The notes: generated by a model not told the origin, from the letters alone. A DNA stretch of 20,299 nt from a virus (IMGVR_UViG_3300008266_000642:1-20299); one strand, 5' to 3'. Numbered from the stretch's first letter, positions 1-6,777 are shown. Numbers and translations: made by a program.

Positions 1-477
1 AATACTTATCCTTTATCAAAATTAAACCCATCAGAATATGAAGTAATGATTGCTATTGCTGATCCCGAAGTTCGTTCAAAAATAGCATTTCTTTTATCCC
101 CCTTTACAACCTTTTTTACATTTATTCACCCTACTGCTCTTATTATGGATAAAAATATAGAAATAGGAGAAGGTAGTTTTATTGGGGCTTATTCAATATT
201 AACAACAAATATTAAAATTGGAAAACATGCGATATTAAATAGAAACAACCATATAGGACATGGTTGTGAAATTGGAAATTATTTTAGCGCTATGCCTGGG
301 GCTATTGTGTCAGGTGATGTTAAAATTAATGATTGTGTTTATTTAGGAACAAATTCTTCTATTAAAGAAAAATTATCTATAAGTAAAAACATTACAATCG
401 GATTAAATACAGGGATAACAAATAATATTAATGAACCTGGAACATATTATAGATCATCTTATTTGACTAAAAAATGA
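1..477 (+). CDS. NeuD/PglD-like sugar O-acyltransferase, 5'-truncated
   Basis: The frame is open from base 1, so the first ATG at 46 is probably internal and the true start lies left of the window; 158 residues are visible. The body is a left-handed beta-helix of hexapeptide repeats: an IHPTA segment like the one opening the NeuD/PglD acyltransferase core, then imperfect I-G-x-x-x-x turns (IEIGEGSFIGAY, IKIGKHAIL, CEIGNYFSAMPGAIVSGDVKI). The HIGHGCEIG segment is where PglD-type enzymes carry the catalytic histidine. Known members acetylate a sugar amine or hydroxyl (bacillosamine or sialic acid precursors) using acetyl-CoA in the cytoplasm. The N-terminal nucleotide-sugar-binding Rossmann-like part is mostly missing because of the window edge. 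It is the first gene of a glycan cassette, with its stop overlapping the next start (ATGA). Family fairly sure; substrate unknown. Confidence 0.8.
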   Translation, partial: NTYPLSKLNPSEYEVMIAIADPEVRSKIAFLLSPFTTFFTFIHPTALIMDKNIEIGEGSFIGAYSILTTNIKIGKHAILNRNNHIGHGCEIGNYFSAMPGAIVSGDVKINDCVYLGTNSSIKEKLSISKNITIGLNTGITNNINEPGTYYRSSYLTKK

Positions 478-1151
478 TACACATATTATACAGACATACA
501 CAACATATCTCAGGTAGAGGTAAAAATAGACCTGAATGGTTTAGTTATGAAAATAGTTTAAATAATATATTAAAAACAATAGAAAATAGAAATGATATTA
601 CATTTCATTTAATATATGATGGCAAATATACTGGTAATGATTCAAGAATACACAAAGTAATTGAATTTACAGGAGGTTCAGATAAGGCATCATTCTTTTA
701 TACTTGGAATTATGCAAAATTATTAGAATTACAAGATAAAGATTTAGTATATTTTTGTGAAAATGATTATTTACATGTAGATGGTTGGATAGATAAAATT
801 TTAGATTTATTTAATACATTTAATATACCGGGTTATGTATCATTATACGATCATGGAGATAAATATACTTTACCACAATACTTAGACTTACAAAGTCAAA
901 TTTATGTAACCTCAACAAGTCATTGGAGAACAGTTCCATCTACTTGTGGGTCATTTGTTGTAAATAAACAAATATTATTAGAAGATCATGATATTCATAC
1001 AACCTTTTATAGTGATCATGATAAATTTTTAGAATTAGCAAAAATCAGAAATCGTATTGTAATATCACCAATGCCAAGTTTATCAACACATTGTGAATTA
1101 GAATGGTTATCACCTATAATAAATTGGAAAAATGTTAATAGCAACACTTAA
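474..1151 (+). CDS. GT-A-like glycosyltransferase (putative)
   Basis: A 225-residue protein starting at an ATGA overlap with the upstream acyltransferase. I see a GGSDKASF segment (about residues 67-74) and then hydrophobic strand LVYFCENDYLHVDGW (about 91-105), where the E-N-D triad occupies the place of the DxD metal/nucleotide-sugar motif of GT-A enzymes. The second half has a cysteine/serine segment (STCGSFVV) and a YSDHDK motif that could contribute the acceptor side. No signal peptide or membrane helix is evident, so a cytoplasmic enzyme is expected. The family resemblance is weaker than for the two other transferases in the cassette, and the nucleotide sugar and acceptor cannot be told. 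The 3' end overlaps the next gene by 20 nt. Confidence 0.6.
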   Translation: MIHILYRHTQHISGRGKNRPEWFSYENSLNNILKTIENRNDITFHLIYDGKYTGNDSRIHKVIEFTGGSDKASFFYTWNYAKLLELQDKDLVYFCENDYLHVDGWIDKILDLFNTFNIPGYVSLYDHGDKYTLPQYLDLQSQIYVTSTSHWRTVPSTCGSFVVNKQILLEDHDIHTTFYSDHDKFLELAKIRNRIVISPMPSLSTHCELEWLSPIINWKNVNSNT

Positions 1152-1854
1152 TCATAATCTACCAAATTGGACAGATAATTTGGTAAATCAACTTAAAAAA
1201 GACCCTTTATTTTCCCAATGTGAATTAATGGTAGTAGATAATGGTTCAAAAGAACCTTTAGCCCAATCAACAACACACCAACTTGAAGAAAATATATTTT
1301 TTGGAGGTGGATTTAATGTAGTATTAGATTATTTTCTTTCAACTAATCATGATTATTTATATTTTTTAAATAATGATTTAATATTTCATGGTCCTTCATT
1401 TTTAACTACCTCATTGCGTGAGGCAAAAGAATCAGATGCTGCTGTTTATTCCCCAACTGTCATAAATGCCTCAATAGAACAATGTCATTGGAAACAAATG
1501 TGGAATTGGGGAAAAGGTTTACGTAAAGTAAAATGGATTGATTTCCAATCACCACTACTCAGACGAGATATCTTAGAAAAGATCCAACAATTCCCAAATG
1601 AATTAATTTATGGATGGGGATTAGATTTTTATACTGGTTGTATAGCAGAAACATTAGGATTAAAAACAATTATATCAGATACTAATACAATTACACATAT
1701 GAATTCATTAACATTTAAAGAAAATAAAATTAATATTGGGATTAATGAATTTTGTAGGAATGCAGAAACAAATATGAATCAATACTTTATGAATTCTGAA
1801 TATAAATCATTGTATTCTGAATTAAGAACATATGGAGAAATATATAATATATGA
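1132..1854 (+). CDS. GT2-family glycosyltransferase
   Basis: A 240-residue GT-A protein. The N-terminal nucleotide-binding half shows the usual signature: MVVDNGSK (residues 33-40), a glycine-rich FGGGFN stretch (57-62) and YFLNNDLIF (77-85), whose N-N-D corresponds to the DxD-type metal site and resembles rhamnosyltransferase-like GT2 proteins. A later LIYGWGLDFY segment fits the acceptor-side GWGxE/D-type motif. It begins inside the previous gene (20-nt overlap) and ends in an ATGA overlap with the methyltransferase, so the cassette is probably translated as one coupled unit. Likely role is adding a sugar to a glycan or a glycosylated phage or host component; the acceptor is not visible from sequence. 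Confidence 0.75.
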   Translation: MLIATLNHNLPNWTDNLVNQLKKDPLFSQCELMVVDNGSKEPLAQSTTHQLEENIFFGGGFNVVLDYFLSTNHDYLYFLNNDLIFHGPSFLTTSLREAKESDAAVYSPTVINASIEQCHWKQMWNWGKGLRKVKWIDFQSPLLRRDILEKIQQFPNELIYGWGLDFYTGCIAETLGLKTIISDTNTITHMNSLTFKENKINIGINEFCRNAETNMNQYFMNSEYKSLYSELRTYGEIYNI

Positions 1855-2540
1855 TACAATTAAAAGGCACAAAAATAGTCGAAGTTCCATATTTTATTAA
1901 TCAGATAATTGATACTAATAAATCTATTTTAGTTATTGGTGAATGTCATGGTGGAAATGAAGGAATTTCTGAATCATTATTAAAGTTAGGTTGTATAAAT
2001 GTTACAACTACAGATATATTAGAATCATCTACAGATTCATGGCTTAAAAAAAATACTAATTGGCAGCATATCAAAACAGATTTTATAAAATTTGATGAAT
2101 CTATAAAGTATGATTATCTAATATCAGTATCTGTGTTTGAACATTTTGGAATGTTCTGGGAAGGTAAAGCATATGATATTGATAGTGAATTAGAAGATAT
2201 TGTTTTATGGAATCATGATATACATGGGATTAATAAAGCATGTAAACTTCTTAAAGATAAAGAATCTAAATTAATCATAACACTTCCTGCAGGACCTTAT
2301 ATGAATTATGAAGAATCAGGATATCCATTTTTACGATATTATGATTATAAGAGACAACAACGCATTAAAAATGAATTACATAAGCATGGATATTTTATTT
2401 CAAATGAAAAATTTTTCTTTTCAAATGATTTTACTAATTGGGAAGAAGTGTCTTCAGAAATTAATGATCCAAAATACTATTCGTATTACAATATTTACAC
2501 TCCTAATGTTATTTGGGGTTTAACAATACAAAAATTATGA
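1851..2540 (+). CDS. Class I SAM-dependent methyltransferase
   Basis: A 229-residue Rossmann-fold methyltransferase. Motif I is ILVIGECHGGNE (residues 26-37), the acidic end of strand beta-2 is VTTTDI (51-56), and the motif IV region is YDYLISVSVFEHFG (87-100), with the xxEHFG form common in sugar and small-molecule methyltransferases. LIITLPAGPYM further on looks like strand beta-5. Nothing resembles a DNA target-recognition domain or a DPPY/NPPY motif, so DNA N-methylation is unlikely. In this neighbourhood an O-methyltransferase acting on a glycan is the simplest reading, but the substrate is inference. Start and stop form ATGA overlaps with both neighbours. Confidence 0.75.
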   Translation: MIQLKGTKIVEVPYFINQIIDTNKSILVIGECHGGNEGISESLLKLGCINVTTTDILESSTDSWLKKNTNWQHIKTDFIKFDESIKYDYLISVSVFEHFGMFWEGKAYDIDSELEDIVLWNHDIHGINKACKLLKDKESKLIITLPAGPYMNYEESGYPFLRYYDYKRQQRIKNELHKHGYFISNEKFFFSNDFTNWEEVSSEINDPKYYSYYNIYTPNVIWGLTIQKL

Positions 2541-3712
2541 TATCATTTATTATTCCAAGTTATAACAACTTAAAACATTTAAAAAATGTTTATATTTCTA
2601 TTAAAAAACATGAACCTGAAGCTGAGGTAGTACTATTAGATGATGGTTCAACAGATGGTACTTGGGAATGGATACAACAACAAGATTGTATTAAATATAG
2701 AAGTGAAAAAAGAATAGGTCATACTATTTTATATGATAAAGGAATAGAATTAGCTACAAATAATATAGTAGGTATTTTACATGCTGATATGATTGTAGGA
2801 CCTAATTATGTTAAAAATCTTTTAAAACATTTAAAACCTCTAACTGTAGTTTGTGGTACAAGAATTGAACCACCATTACACCCAGAAGGTAAAGAAAAAA
2901 TTATTAAAGATTTTGGTCTTGATTTTGATACTTTAAATATAGATGCTTTTGAAAAATATGTTTTAGAAGTACAAGAAGAATTTAAAGATCAAACTACAAA
3001 AGGAATGTTTGCACCTTGGATTTTATATAAAGAAGATTTTCAATCAATAGGAGGACATGATCCATTATTTGCTCCATTTCCATACGAAGACTCAGACATA
3101 TTTCAAAGATGGATTTTAAATGGATATGAATTAATTCAAAGTAGAGATGCTTTTGTTTATCATTTAACTTGTAGAGGTCATAGATGGAATGAACAAGTAG
3201 GTAAAGATGATGATTATTATAAAATAGTATCTCAACGTGCAGCTAGAAATTATTTACGTAAATGGGGTTCTTGGATCAAAAATGATGAATACCAATATCC
3301 TATAATTCCTCCAAAATATAATATTAATTTTAAAGTAACTCATTGTAATCTTCAACTTTTAGAATTACTTGAACCATGGTGTGATAAGATTTTTATTAGA
3401 GATGATATGGATATTATTATCCCAGAATATATTAAAAAAGAACAACCCAATACTAAATTTAATTTAAAAAATAGAGTTAAATATATTAATGATTATTGTG
3501 AATGTGATATATTGGTAGAATTTGATGGAAATAAAATTACTCAAAATTCGTTTAATATTATTCAAAATTTATCCCAAATAATACAAGGATCAGGAGAAAT
3601 AGGAGAATTTGGACTTGATATTTTTAAGATTAAAATTAATAATCTTAATACATATGAAAAAAATTTAATTAAAGTAGAGAATCCTATATTTATTGAAAAC
3701 AGGAATGTATAA
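2537..3712 (+). CDS. GT2-family glycosyltransferase with C-terminal extension
   Basis: I place the start at ATG 2537, which overlaps the preceding stop as ATGA like the other cassette junctions and gives a 391-residue protein opening MISFIIPSYN, the standard GT2 first strand; an in-frame ATG at 2513 would add eight residues. GT-A motifs are VVLLDDGSTDGT (31-42) and LHADMIVGPN (81-90), whose HAD serves as the DxD-type site; PFPYEDSDIFQRW later carries the ED acceptor-side motif. About 120 residues after the transferase domain are not recognisable and rich in Asn, Ile and Lys. It closes the cassette: the next gene starts 12 nt downstream and is not a sugar enzyme. Substrates unknown. Confidence 0.82.
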   Translation: MISFIIPSYNNLKHLKNVYISIKKHEPEAEVVLLDDGSTDGTWEWIQQQDCIKYRSEKRIGHTILYDKGIELATNNIVGILHADMIVGPNYVKNLLKHLKPLTVVCGTRIEPPLHPEGKEKIIKDFGLDFDTLNIDAFEKYVLEVQEEFKDQTTKGMFAPWILYKEDFQSIGGHDPLFAPFPYEDSDIFQRWILNGYELIQSRDAFVYHLTCRGHRWNEQVGKDDDYYKIVSQRAARNYLRKWGSWIKNDEYQYPIIPPKYNINFKVTHCNLQLLELLEPWCDKIFIRDDMDIIIPEYIKKEQPNTKFNLKNRVKYINDYCECDILVEFDGNKITQNSFNIIQNLSQIIQGSGEIGEFGLDIFKIKINNLNTYEKNLIKVENPIFIENRNV

Positions 3713-3724
3713 TTTAAGCCTAAA

Positions 3725-4036
3725 ATGAAAAAACAAAAATTATTTATACCCTCTATAACTATATCACACATTCCTGAATCAGAATTAGGTGAATATTTTA
3801 CTCAACCTGAATTTGAGAAAGGGATATTTGATGTTGTTTTTCATTCAATAAAACATTATTCCAAATTTAAAAGTGCTAAATCAGCAGAATTATTTGAAAT
3901 AAAAGAACTTGATAAAATAGTATCAATTCCTCGTTCAGAATGGAAAACTAGTTTAAGTGCCTCTTTATCATATTTTGAAAAAAAACAAGATTATGAAAGA
4001 TGCGCAGAGTGTAAAAGTTTAATAGATAACATTTAA
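3725..4036 (+). CDS. Hypothetical protein with UVR-like C-terminal helix pair
   Basis: A 103-residue protein without a recognised full-length family. The last 25 residues (about 78-102, SASLSYFEKKQDYERCAECKSLID) resemble the UVR helical hairpin of UvrB/UvrC/ClpC-type proteins, in which an E/K-rich turn and a D-Y-E-x-A/C-A-x-x-x-x-x-I pattern mediate protein-protein contact. The rest is polar, with several short hydrophobic stretches and no membrane helix. It starts 12 nt after the glycosyltransferase and may be transcribed with it. Role unknown; an adaptor function is only suggested by the UVR-like end. Confidence 0.6.
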   Translation: MKKQKLFIPSITISHIPESELGEYFTQPEFEKGIFDVVFHSIKHYSKFKSAKSAELFEIKELDKIVSIPRSEWKTSLSASLSYFEKKQDYERCAECKSLIDNI

Positions 4037-4046
4037 TATCAGTTTT

Positions 4047-4454
4047 ATGGAAAAAGATGGTCATGAAAAACATCTTAAAGATGTATTGGGAAAACTCACA
4101 GGTGCTAACATTGATATATCCCCTAAAAAAAATTCTATTGAAAGTAAAAAAAGAAAATCATTTTGTATTGCAATTAATATATTATTTTCATTAAGAAATA
4201 GGGATTTAGAATTGTTTGAAGATTATGGAATTAATCTTGAACAATATAGTAATCCGTTCTATGATATTATTAATAATCTGTTTGATTACTCATTTAATAA
4301 ATCACAAATGGCATTAATTCAATGGTGGATTTATGATAGATTTAATGAAGATGGTACCCAAACATGTTTAATAGATAAAAATACAAATCAACAAATACAG
4401 ATAACATCTCCTGAATTGTTGTATGAGTATGTAAAAGAGTTAAAAAATGCATAA
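4047..4454 (+). CDS. Hypothetical protein
   Basis: A 135-residue protein, unrecognised. The N-terminal 45 residues are basic and polar. The middle is helical and hydrophobic (SFCIAINILFSL; FYDIINNLFDYSF), and a compact SQMALIQWWIYDRFNED segment near residue 95 contains the most distinctive residues. No cysteine cluster, signal peptide or clear membrane span is seen. It starts 10 nt after the previous stop and its last 8 nt overlap the next gene (ATGCATAA), which suggests it is co-translated with the HTH/zinc-finger protein downstream. Confidence 0.6.
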   Translation: MEKDGHEKHLKDVLGKLTGANIDISPKKNSIESKKRKSFCIAINILFSLRNRDLELFEDYGINLEQYSNPFYDIINNLFDYSFNKSQMALIQWWIYDRFNEDGTQTCLIDKNTNQQIQITSPELLYEYVKELKNA

Positions 4455-5094
4455 AAAGTTCTTATCTAAAGAAGATATTGAACGAGCACAAAAACACACT
4501 AAATCTAATAAAGCAGCTGCTCGTTTTCTAGGTTGTTCATATTCACATTATCAAATGTATGCTAAATTATACAAAAATGATAATGGTGAAACCTTATGGC
4601 ATTCTCATAGAAATAGAGGAGCAGAAGGTGTTGGTCGATTAGGTTATAATATTACTAAAAGTAGAAAATTTCAATACCCATTACTTGATATACTTAATGG
4701 AACAATCCCCTTTAACTATTCAGAAAATTTAGATATATTAAAATATAAATTAATATTTGAAGGTTTCCTACCAGAATGTTGTAATAATTGTGAATTCAGA
4801 GAAAGGCGTGTAACTGATTTAAAAGTACCTTTAATATTAAATTTTAAAGATAGTAATAGAAAAAATTGGAAATTGGAAAACCTCGAATTCCTTTGTTATA
4901 ATTGTTATTTCCTTAATGTGGGAAATGTATTTTCAGAAAAGGAACTTGACGCATTAGAAGATTATGGTGTAACAGATTATACAAGAGAAAAAATTATCCC
5001 TAATTTAGATATTGATAAAACTATTACTTGGGAGAAAAAAGATAAAGAGAAAGAAAAAGATGATTTAGATGATATAATATTTATTAGAAAATAA
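4447..5094 (+). CDS. HTH plus degenerate HNH-type zinc-finger protein
   Basis: A 215-residue two-part protein. Residues 8-42 look like a helix-turn-helix (KSNKAAARFLGCSYSHYQMY, an AARFLG turn typical of resolvase/homeodomain-like HTHs). Residues 104-157 match the layout of HNH nucleases: a C112-x2-C115 knuckle, a PLILNFKDS segment, N-W-K-LENLEFLC and a second knuckle C150-x2-C153. In active HNH enzymes the PLxxHHxDG segment supplies the general base and metal ligand; here those positions read N-F, and the usual final C-H is C-Y. The zinc fold seems kept but the catalytic histidines are missing. The tail is highly charged (KKDKEKEKDD). A DNA-binding regulator derived from a homing-type HNH protein is my inference. 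Confidence 0.7.
   Translation: MHKKFLSKEDIERAQKHTKSNKAAARFLGCSYSHYQMYAKLYKNDNGETLWHSHRNRGAEGVGRLGYNITKSRKFQYPLLDILNGTIPFNYSENLDILKYKLIFEGFLPECCNNCEFRERRVTDLKVPLILNFKDSNRKNWKLENLEFLCYNCYFLNVGNVFSEKELDALEDYGVTDYTREKIIPNLDIDKTITWEKKDKEKEKDDLDDIIFIRK
5077..5084 (+). promoter_or_regulatory. ATATTTAT element upstream of 5097 gene (weak)
   Basis: ATATTTAT followed by TAGAAAA, 12 nt before the ATG at 5097. It resembles the element seen before the tail genes, but lies inside the coding end of the preceding gene, so chance occurrence is plausible. Confidence 0.25.
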
Positions 5095-5096
5095 TT

Positions 5097-5408
5097 ATGG
5101 AAGAAAAGACCCCAAACAAAAAACCAAAAACCACAGAAACATCACAATCTGAATCTTCAATATCTTTAGATTATGAAAAAACAAAAACATTTAAAGAATT
5201 ACTTGAATTGGTTAATTTAAAACCTGAAAAGAAAAACTATAGACAACTTTTTGATTTTTATTCTAATATAAATAATATTGAAGATCTAAAACAATATTTT
5301 GGTGGTAATTACCAGTATATTATTAATAACTATTTTAGTGGTATAGATATTAACACTCTACCTAAAATAATGAAACTGTTAAATAACATTGAATATATAG
5401 CGCGTTAA
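5097..5408 (+). CDS. Hypothetical protein with disordered N-terminus
   Basis: A 103-residue protein not recognised. Residues 1-30 are a low-complexity K/T/S/E/P stretch likely to be disordered; residues 30-103 are predicted-helical in character (KTFKELLELVNLKPEKKNY, DFYSNINNIEDLKQYF, LPKIMKLLNNIEYIAR). No motif, membrane helix or cysteine pair is visible. It starts 2 nt after the previous stop (TAA-TT-ATG), and its own stop lies inside the first of three hairpins, so it is likely the last gene of its transcription unit. Confidence 0.6.
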   Translation: MEEKTPNKKPKTTETSQSESSISLDYEKTKTFKELLELVNLKPEKKNYRQLFDFYSNINNIEDLKQYFGGNYQYIINNYFSGIDINTLPKIMKLLNNIEYIAR

Positions 5409-5471
5409 TTATTAACGCGTTACACGCGTCATATTATAGTAATATGTAATATTTGGGGACCTCAAGTCCCC
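5398..5471 (+). other. Three consecutive hairpins in the 5409-5510 gap
   Basis: Three perfect inverted repeats follow each other. The first, 5401-5419, is CGCGTTAAT-T-ATTAACGCG, extendable by G-U, A-U and U-A pairs to 5398-5422 and covering the stop codon at 5406. The second, 5430-5446, is CATATTA-TAG-TAATATG. The third, 5455-5471, is GGGGAC-CTCAA-GTCCCC. None is followed by a clear run of T, so a classical intrinsic terminator is not supported. They could be a transcript-end or processing structure, an operator pair, or a structured leader for the gene at 5511. The GC-rich stems are conspicuous in such AT-rich DNA. Confidence 0.6.
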
Positions 5472-5510
5472 ATCATACATTTACAACATAGTTAATTAAA
5501 ACACATACCT

Positions 5511-5720
5511 ATGTACAACGAAAATGTAAAAAGAGCTGTTTTCCTTCAATTGAAAGCAAACACTCAAATTGATCAATTTGGTCAAGCAAACAATGAAACC
5601 ATTAATGAATTAATGGAATTAGTTGATAATTTTGATGAAGGGGAGGAATCAGATTTTGTTGAATTATACAACATTGAAATAGGAAATCTTCCTATTTTTC
5701 CAAACGATGATATTTTTTAA
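5511..5720 (+). CDS. Small acidic hypothetical protein
   Basis: A 69-residue acidic protein, unrecognised. The middle (NETINELMELVDNFDEGEESDF) is glutamate/aspartate-rich and helical in pattern, and the end is PIFPNDDIF. No membrane segment or cysteines are present. It is preceded by the hairpin gap and an A-rich leader with no Shine-Dalgarno sequence, and its TAA is followed after one base by the start of the next small gene (TAATATG). It looks like the first gene of a small-protein unit reaching to 6577. Confidence 0.55.
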   Translation: MYNENVKRAVFLQLKANTQIDQFGQANNETINELMELVDNFDEGEESDFVELYNIEIGNLPIFPNDDIF

Positions 5721-5721
5721 T

Positions 5722-5805
5722 ATGAAAATCCATCCAGAAAACATTCTAGCCGCAGGTCTAGGGATATTAGCACTATTTTTAATTTTATACCATTTTTCAA
5801 AATAA
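5722..5805 (+). CDS. 27-residue single-helix membrane peptide
   Basis: A very short open frame, MKIHPENILAAGLGILALFL and then ILYHFSK. After a polar start it has an uninterrupted hydrophobic stretch of about 16 residues (roughly 8-23) ending in a short charged tail, the shape of a one-pass membrane peptide. The start follows the previous stop by one base (TAATATG), the same junction seen at 6133-6139 and 10290-10296, and the next gene begins 15 nt later; such regular packing argues for a real gene. Function cannot be told; holin-like, host-membrane interaction or superinfection-related roles are possibilities only. Confidence 0.55.
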   Translation: MKIHPENILAAGLGILALFLILYHFSK

Positions 5806-5820
5806 AAAACCAAATAAATT

Positions 5821-6135
5821 ATGAGCAGCAAAATTGAATTGAAATTCGAAAATTTCGAAGGTTACATTGATGTAGATGATAACAACTACACAGTTATTAA
5901 ACAAATCTCTTACATTAGTGATGGGAAAAGAGGTCGAAGAAAAGAAGAAGATAAACCTAAAGTGGGAGAAAATAAAATTAAAGAAGAAGTTTTAGGGCAT
6001 TGTTCTTCTTTAGATAAAGCAATTAATGTTATTATTCGAAATGTGGTATCAAATAAAGATTTAGTAGTTGATTTGAAAGGATATATTACTGAATATAAAT
6101 CATTGATTGATAAATTAACTAAACAATTGGTTTAA
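5821..6135 (+). CDS. Hypothetical protein
   Basis: A 104-residue protein, not recognised. The first 30 residues form a beta-type segment (KIELKFENFEGYIDVDDNNYTVIKQI, quoted here in part), followed by a strongly basic loop GKRGRRKEEDKPK (about 36-48) and a helical C-terminal half (SSLDKAINVIIRNVVSN; LKGYITEYKSLIDKLTKQL). The basic loop could contact nucleic acid, but no domain is identifiable. The leader is A-rich without a Shine-Dalgarno sequence, and the stop is separated from the next ATG by one base. Confidence 0.6.
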   Translation: MSSKIELKFENFEGYIDVDDNNYTVIKQISYISDGKRGRRKEEDKPKVGENKIKEEVLGHCSSLDKAINVIIRNVVSNKDLVVDLKGYITEYKSLIDKLTKQLV

Positions 6136-6136
6136 T

Positions 6137-6319
6137 ATGGAAGATCTAATAAAATTTTGTAAGCAATTTTATCATCTTATAATGCTTAATTTAGTATTTT
6201 ATTTAATACTTTATTTCATTACTGGACAAAATAATCCGATTGAATGGCATTGGTCTGTAAAAACCATTGCAGTTTTTATAGAATTTGGAATAATTAATCA
6301 AATTAATAAAATTAATTAA
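6137..6319 (+). CDS. Small membrane protein
   Basis: A 60-residue protein with a strong hydrophobic segment at about residues 12-30 (HLIMLNLVFYLILYFITG) and a second weaker one at about 41-55 (VKTIAVFIEFGIINQI), joined by a polar loop containing tryptophans. Two short helices would place both termini on the same side. It is linked to the previous gene by a TAATATG junction. Size and topology are compatible with a small holin or a host-membrane effector, but there is no family motif and no lysis gene next to it, so I leave the function open. Confidence 0.6.
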   Translation: MEDLIKFCKQFYHLIMLNLVFYLILYFITGQNNPIEWHWSVKTIAVFIEFGIINQINKIN

Positions 6320-6326
6320 TATTTAT
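6319..6326 (+). promoter_or_regulatory. ATATTTAT element before 6332/6341 gene
   Basis: ATATTTAT followed by TGAAAA, overlapping the preceding stop codon and lying 5 nt before ATG 6332 or 14 nt before ATG 6341. The 14-nt distance matches the tail-gene examples and would favour the later start. Moderate to weak on its own. Confidence 0.3.
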
Positions 6327-6331
6327 TGAAA

Positions 6332-6577
6332 ATGGAAACAATGGCTCCTCCAAAAAAAGATTCGTTAACTTCTTATATTAAGAGAATGAAAACAGCTGAA
6401 TGGATATATTCCATTATAGATTCATGTCAAACCAAGGACCATTTTGATTCTGCCTGGAATTTGATTAGAAACTTTCAAAATATCTCCTCCAGTAATTCAA
6501 TTATATCTCAAGGTTTAATTAAATATTACTGTGAAAAGTATAATGATGTAATTGAAAATAATGAGAATAATAAATAA
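6332..6577 (+). CDS. Hypothetical protein
   Basis: About 81 residues from ATG 6332; an alternative ATG at 6341 (opening MAPPKKDSL) is 14 nt after an ATATTTAT element and may be the true start, and a TTG at 6326 is also in frame. The body is helical, with MKTAEWIYSIIDSCQTKDHF as its most distinctive part, followed by WNLIRNF, and the end is asparagine/glutamate-rich. I recognise no family. It is the last gene before the large structured gap. Confidence 0.55.
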   Translation: METMAPPKKDSLTSYIKRMKTAEWIYSIIDSCQTKDHFDSAWNLIRNFQNISSSNSIISQGLIKYYCEKYNDVIENNENNK

Positions 6578-6598
6578 TACTGGGTGGTATTTCAAATG

Positions 6599-6607
6599 TG
6601 TGGATAA
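6599..6607 (-). promoter_or_regulatory. DnaA-box sequence TTATCCACA
   Basis: The + strand reads TGTGGATAA, the exact complement of the consensus DnaA box TTATCCACA. It lies in the loop between the GGGTGG and CCACCC arms. Only one perfect copy was noticed, so its function as a DnaA site is a hypothesis. Confidence 0.45.
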
Positions 6608-6618
6608 CATCTCCACCC

Positions 6619-6666
6619 TCCTGTATTTACATAAACTCAAACCCCCTGTATCTAAACCCCTGTATC
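6619..6666 (+). repeat. CCTGTAT iteron-like repeats
   Basis: TCCTGTAT at 6619-6626, CCCCTGTATC at 6643-6652 and CCCCTGTATC at 6657-6666. The last two are 14 nt apart and identical over ten bases; the first is 24 nt further left and matches over CCTGTAT. Such short spaced direct repeats resemble initiator or repressor binding sites. Confidence 0.55.
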
Positions 6667-6670
6667 ATAT

Positions 6671-6691
6671 CCCATATTTCCCTACCCACCC
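6671..6691 (-). other. G-quadruplex motif on the minus strand
   Basis: On the + strand CCC-ATATTT-CCC-TA-CCC-A-CCC; the minus strand therefore reads four GGG runs with loops of 1, 2 and 6 nt, a canonical intramolecular quadruplex pattern. The CCCC tracts at 6643-6660 add further runs nearby. Striking in DNA this AT-rich. Confidence 0.6.
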
Positions 6692-6710
6692 GTTAGGTAT
6701 ATAGTAGAAT

Positions 6711-6777
6711 TTAGTTATGTATTTTTAGGTTTTTTAGGTTAAACGTTTAAAGGGACCAAATAGATTAGTTATGTATT
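6711..6777 (+). repeat. 13-bp direct repeat pair and tandem TTTTTAGGT
   Basis: TTAGTTATGTATT occurs exactly at 6711-6723 and 6765-6777 (54 nt apart). Between them TTTTTAGGT is repeated in tandem at 6722-6730 and 6731-6739. Together they frame the palindrome at 6739-6750. Confidence 0.55.
6739..6750. promoter_or_regulatory. Palindrome TTAAACGTTTAA, operator candidate
   Basis: A perfect 12-bp palindrome midway between the two 13-bp direct repeats and about 80 nt upstream of the SAP-HTH protein gene. A dimeric DNA-binding protein site is plausible; autoregulation by the downstream gene would be the simplest guess. Confidence 0.4.

Noticed and set aside
2308-2523. + strand frame of 71 codons inside the methyltransferase gene
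   Set aside because: Lies wholly within the methyltransferase in another frame; hydrophobic low-complexity translation without motif.
2513-2536. Upstream ATG extending the last glycosyltransferase by eight residues
   Set aside because: Start at 2537 gives the ATGA overlap used by its neighbours and the usual GT2 first strand immediately after Met.
3686-3693. ATATTTAT inside the last glycosyltransferase
   Set aside because: 31 nt before the next start and fully coding; likely composition. Similar coding occurrences at 9104 and 15952 were discounted too.
3562-3771. Minus-strand frame of 69 codons
   Set aside because: Opposite to the glycosyltransferase 3' end and next gene, no leader or motif; AT-rich antisense artefact.
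5455-5471. GC-rich hairpin as an intrinsic terminator
   Set aside because: No T run after the stem (ATCATACATTT follows), unlike the clear terminator at 14903-14930.
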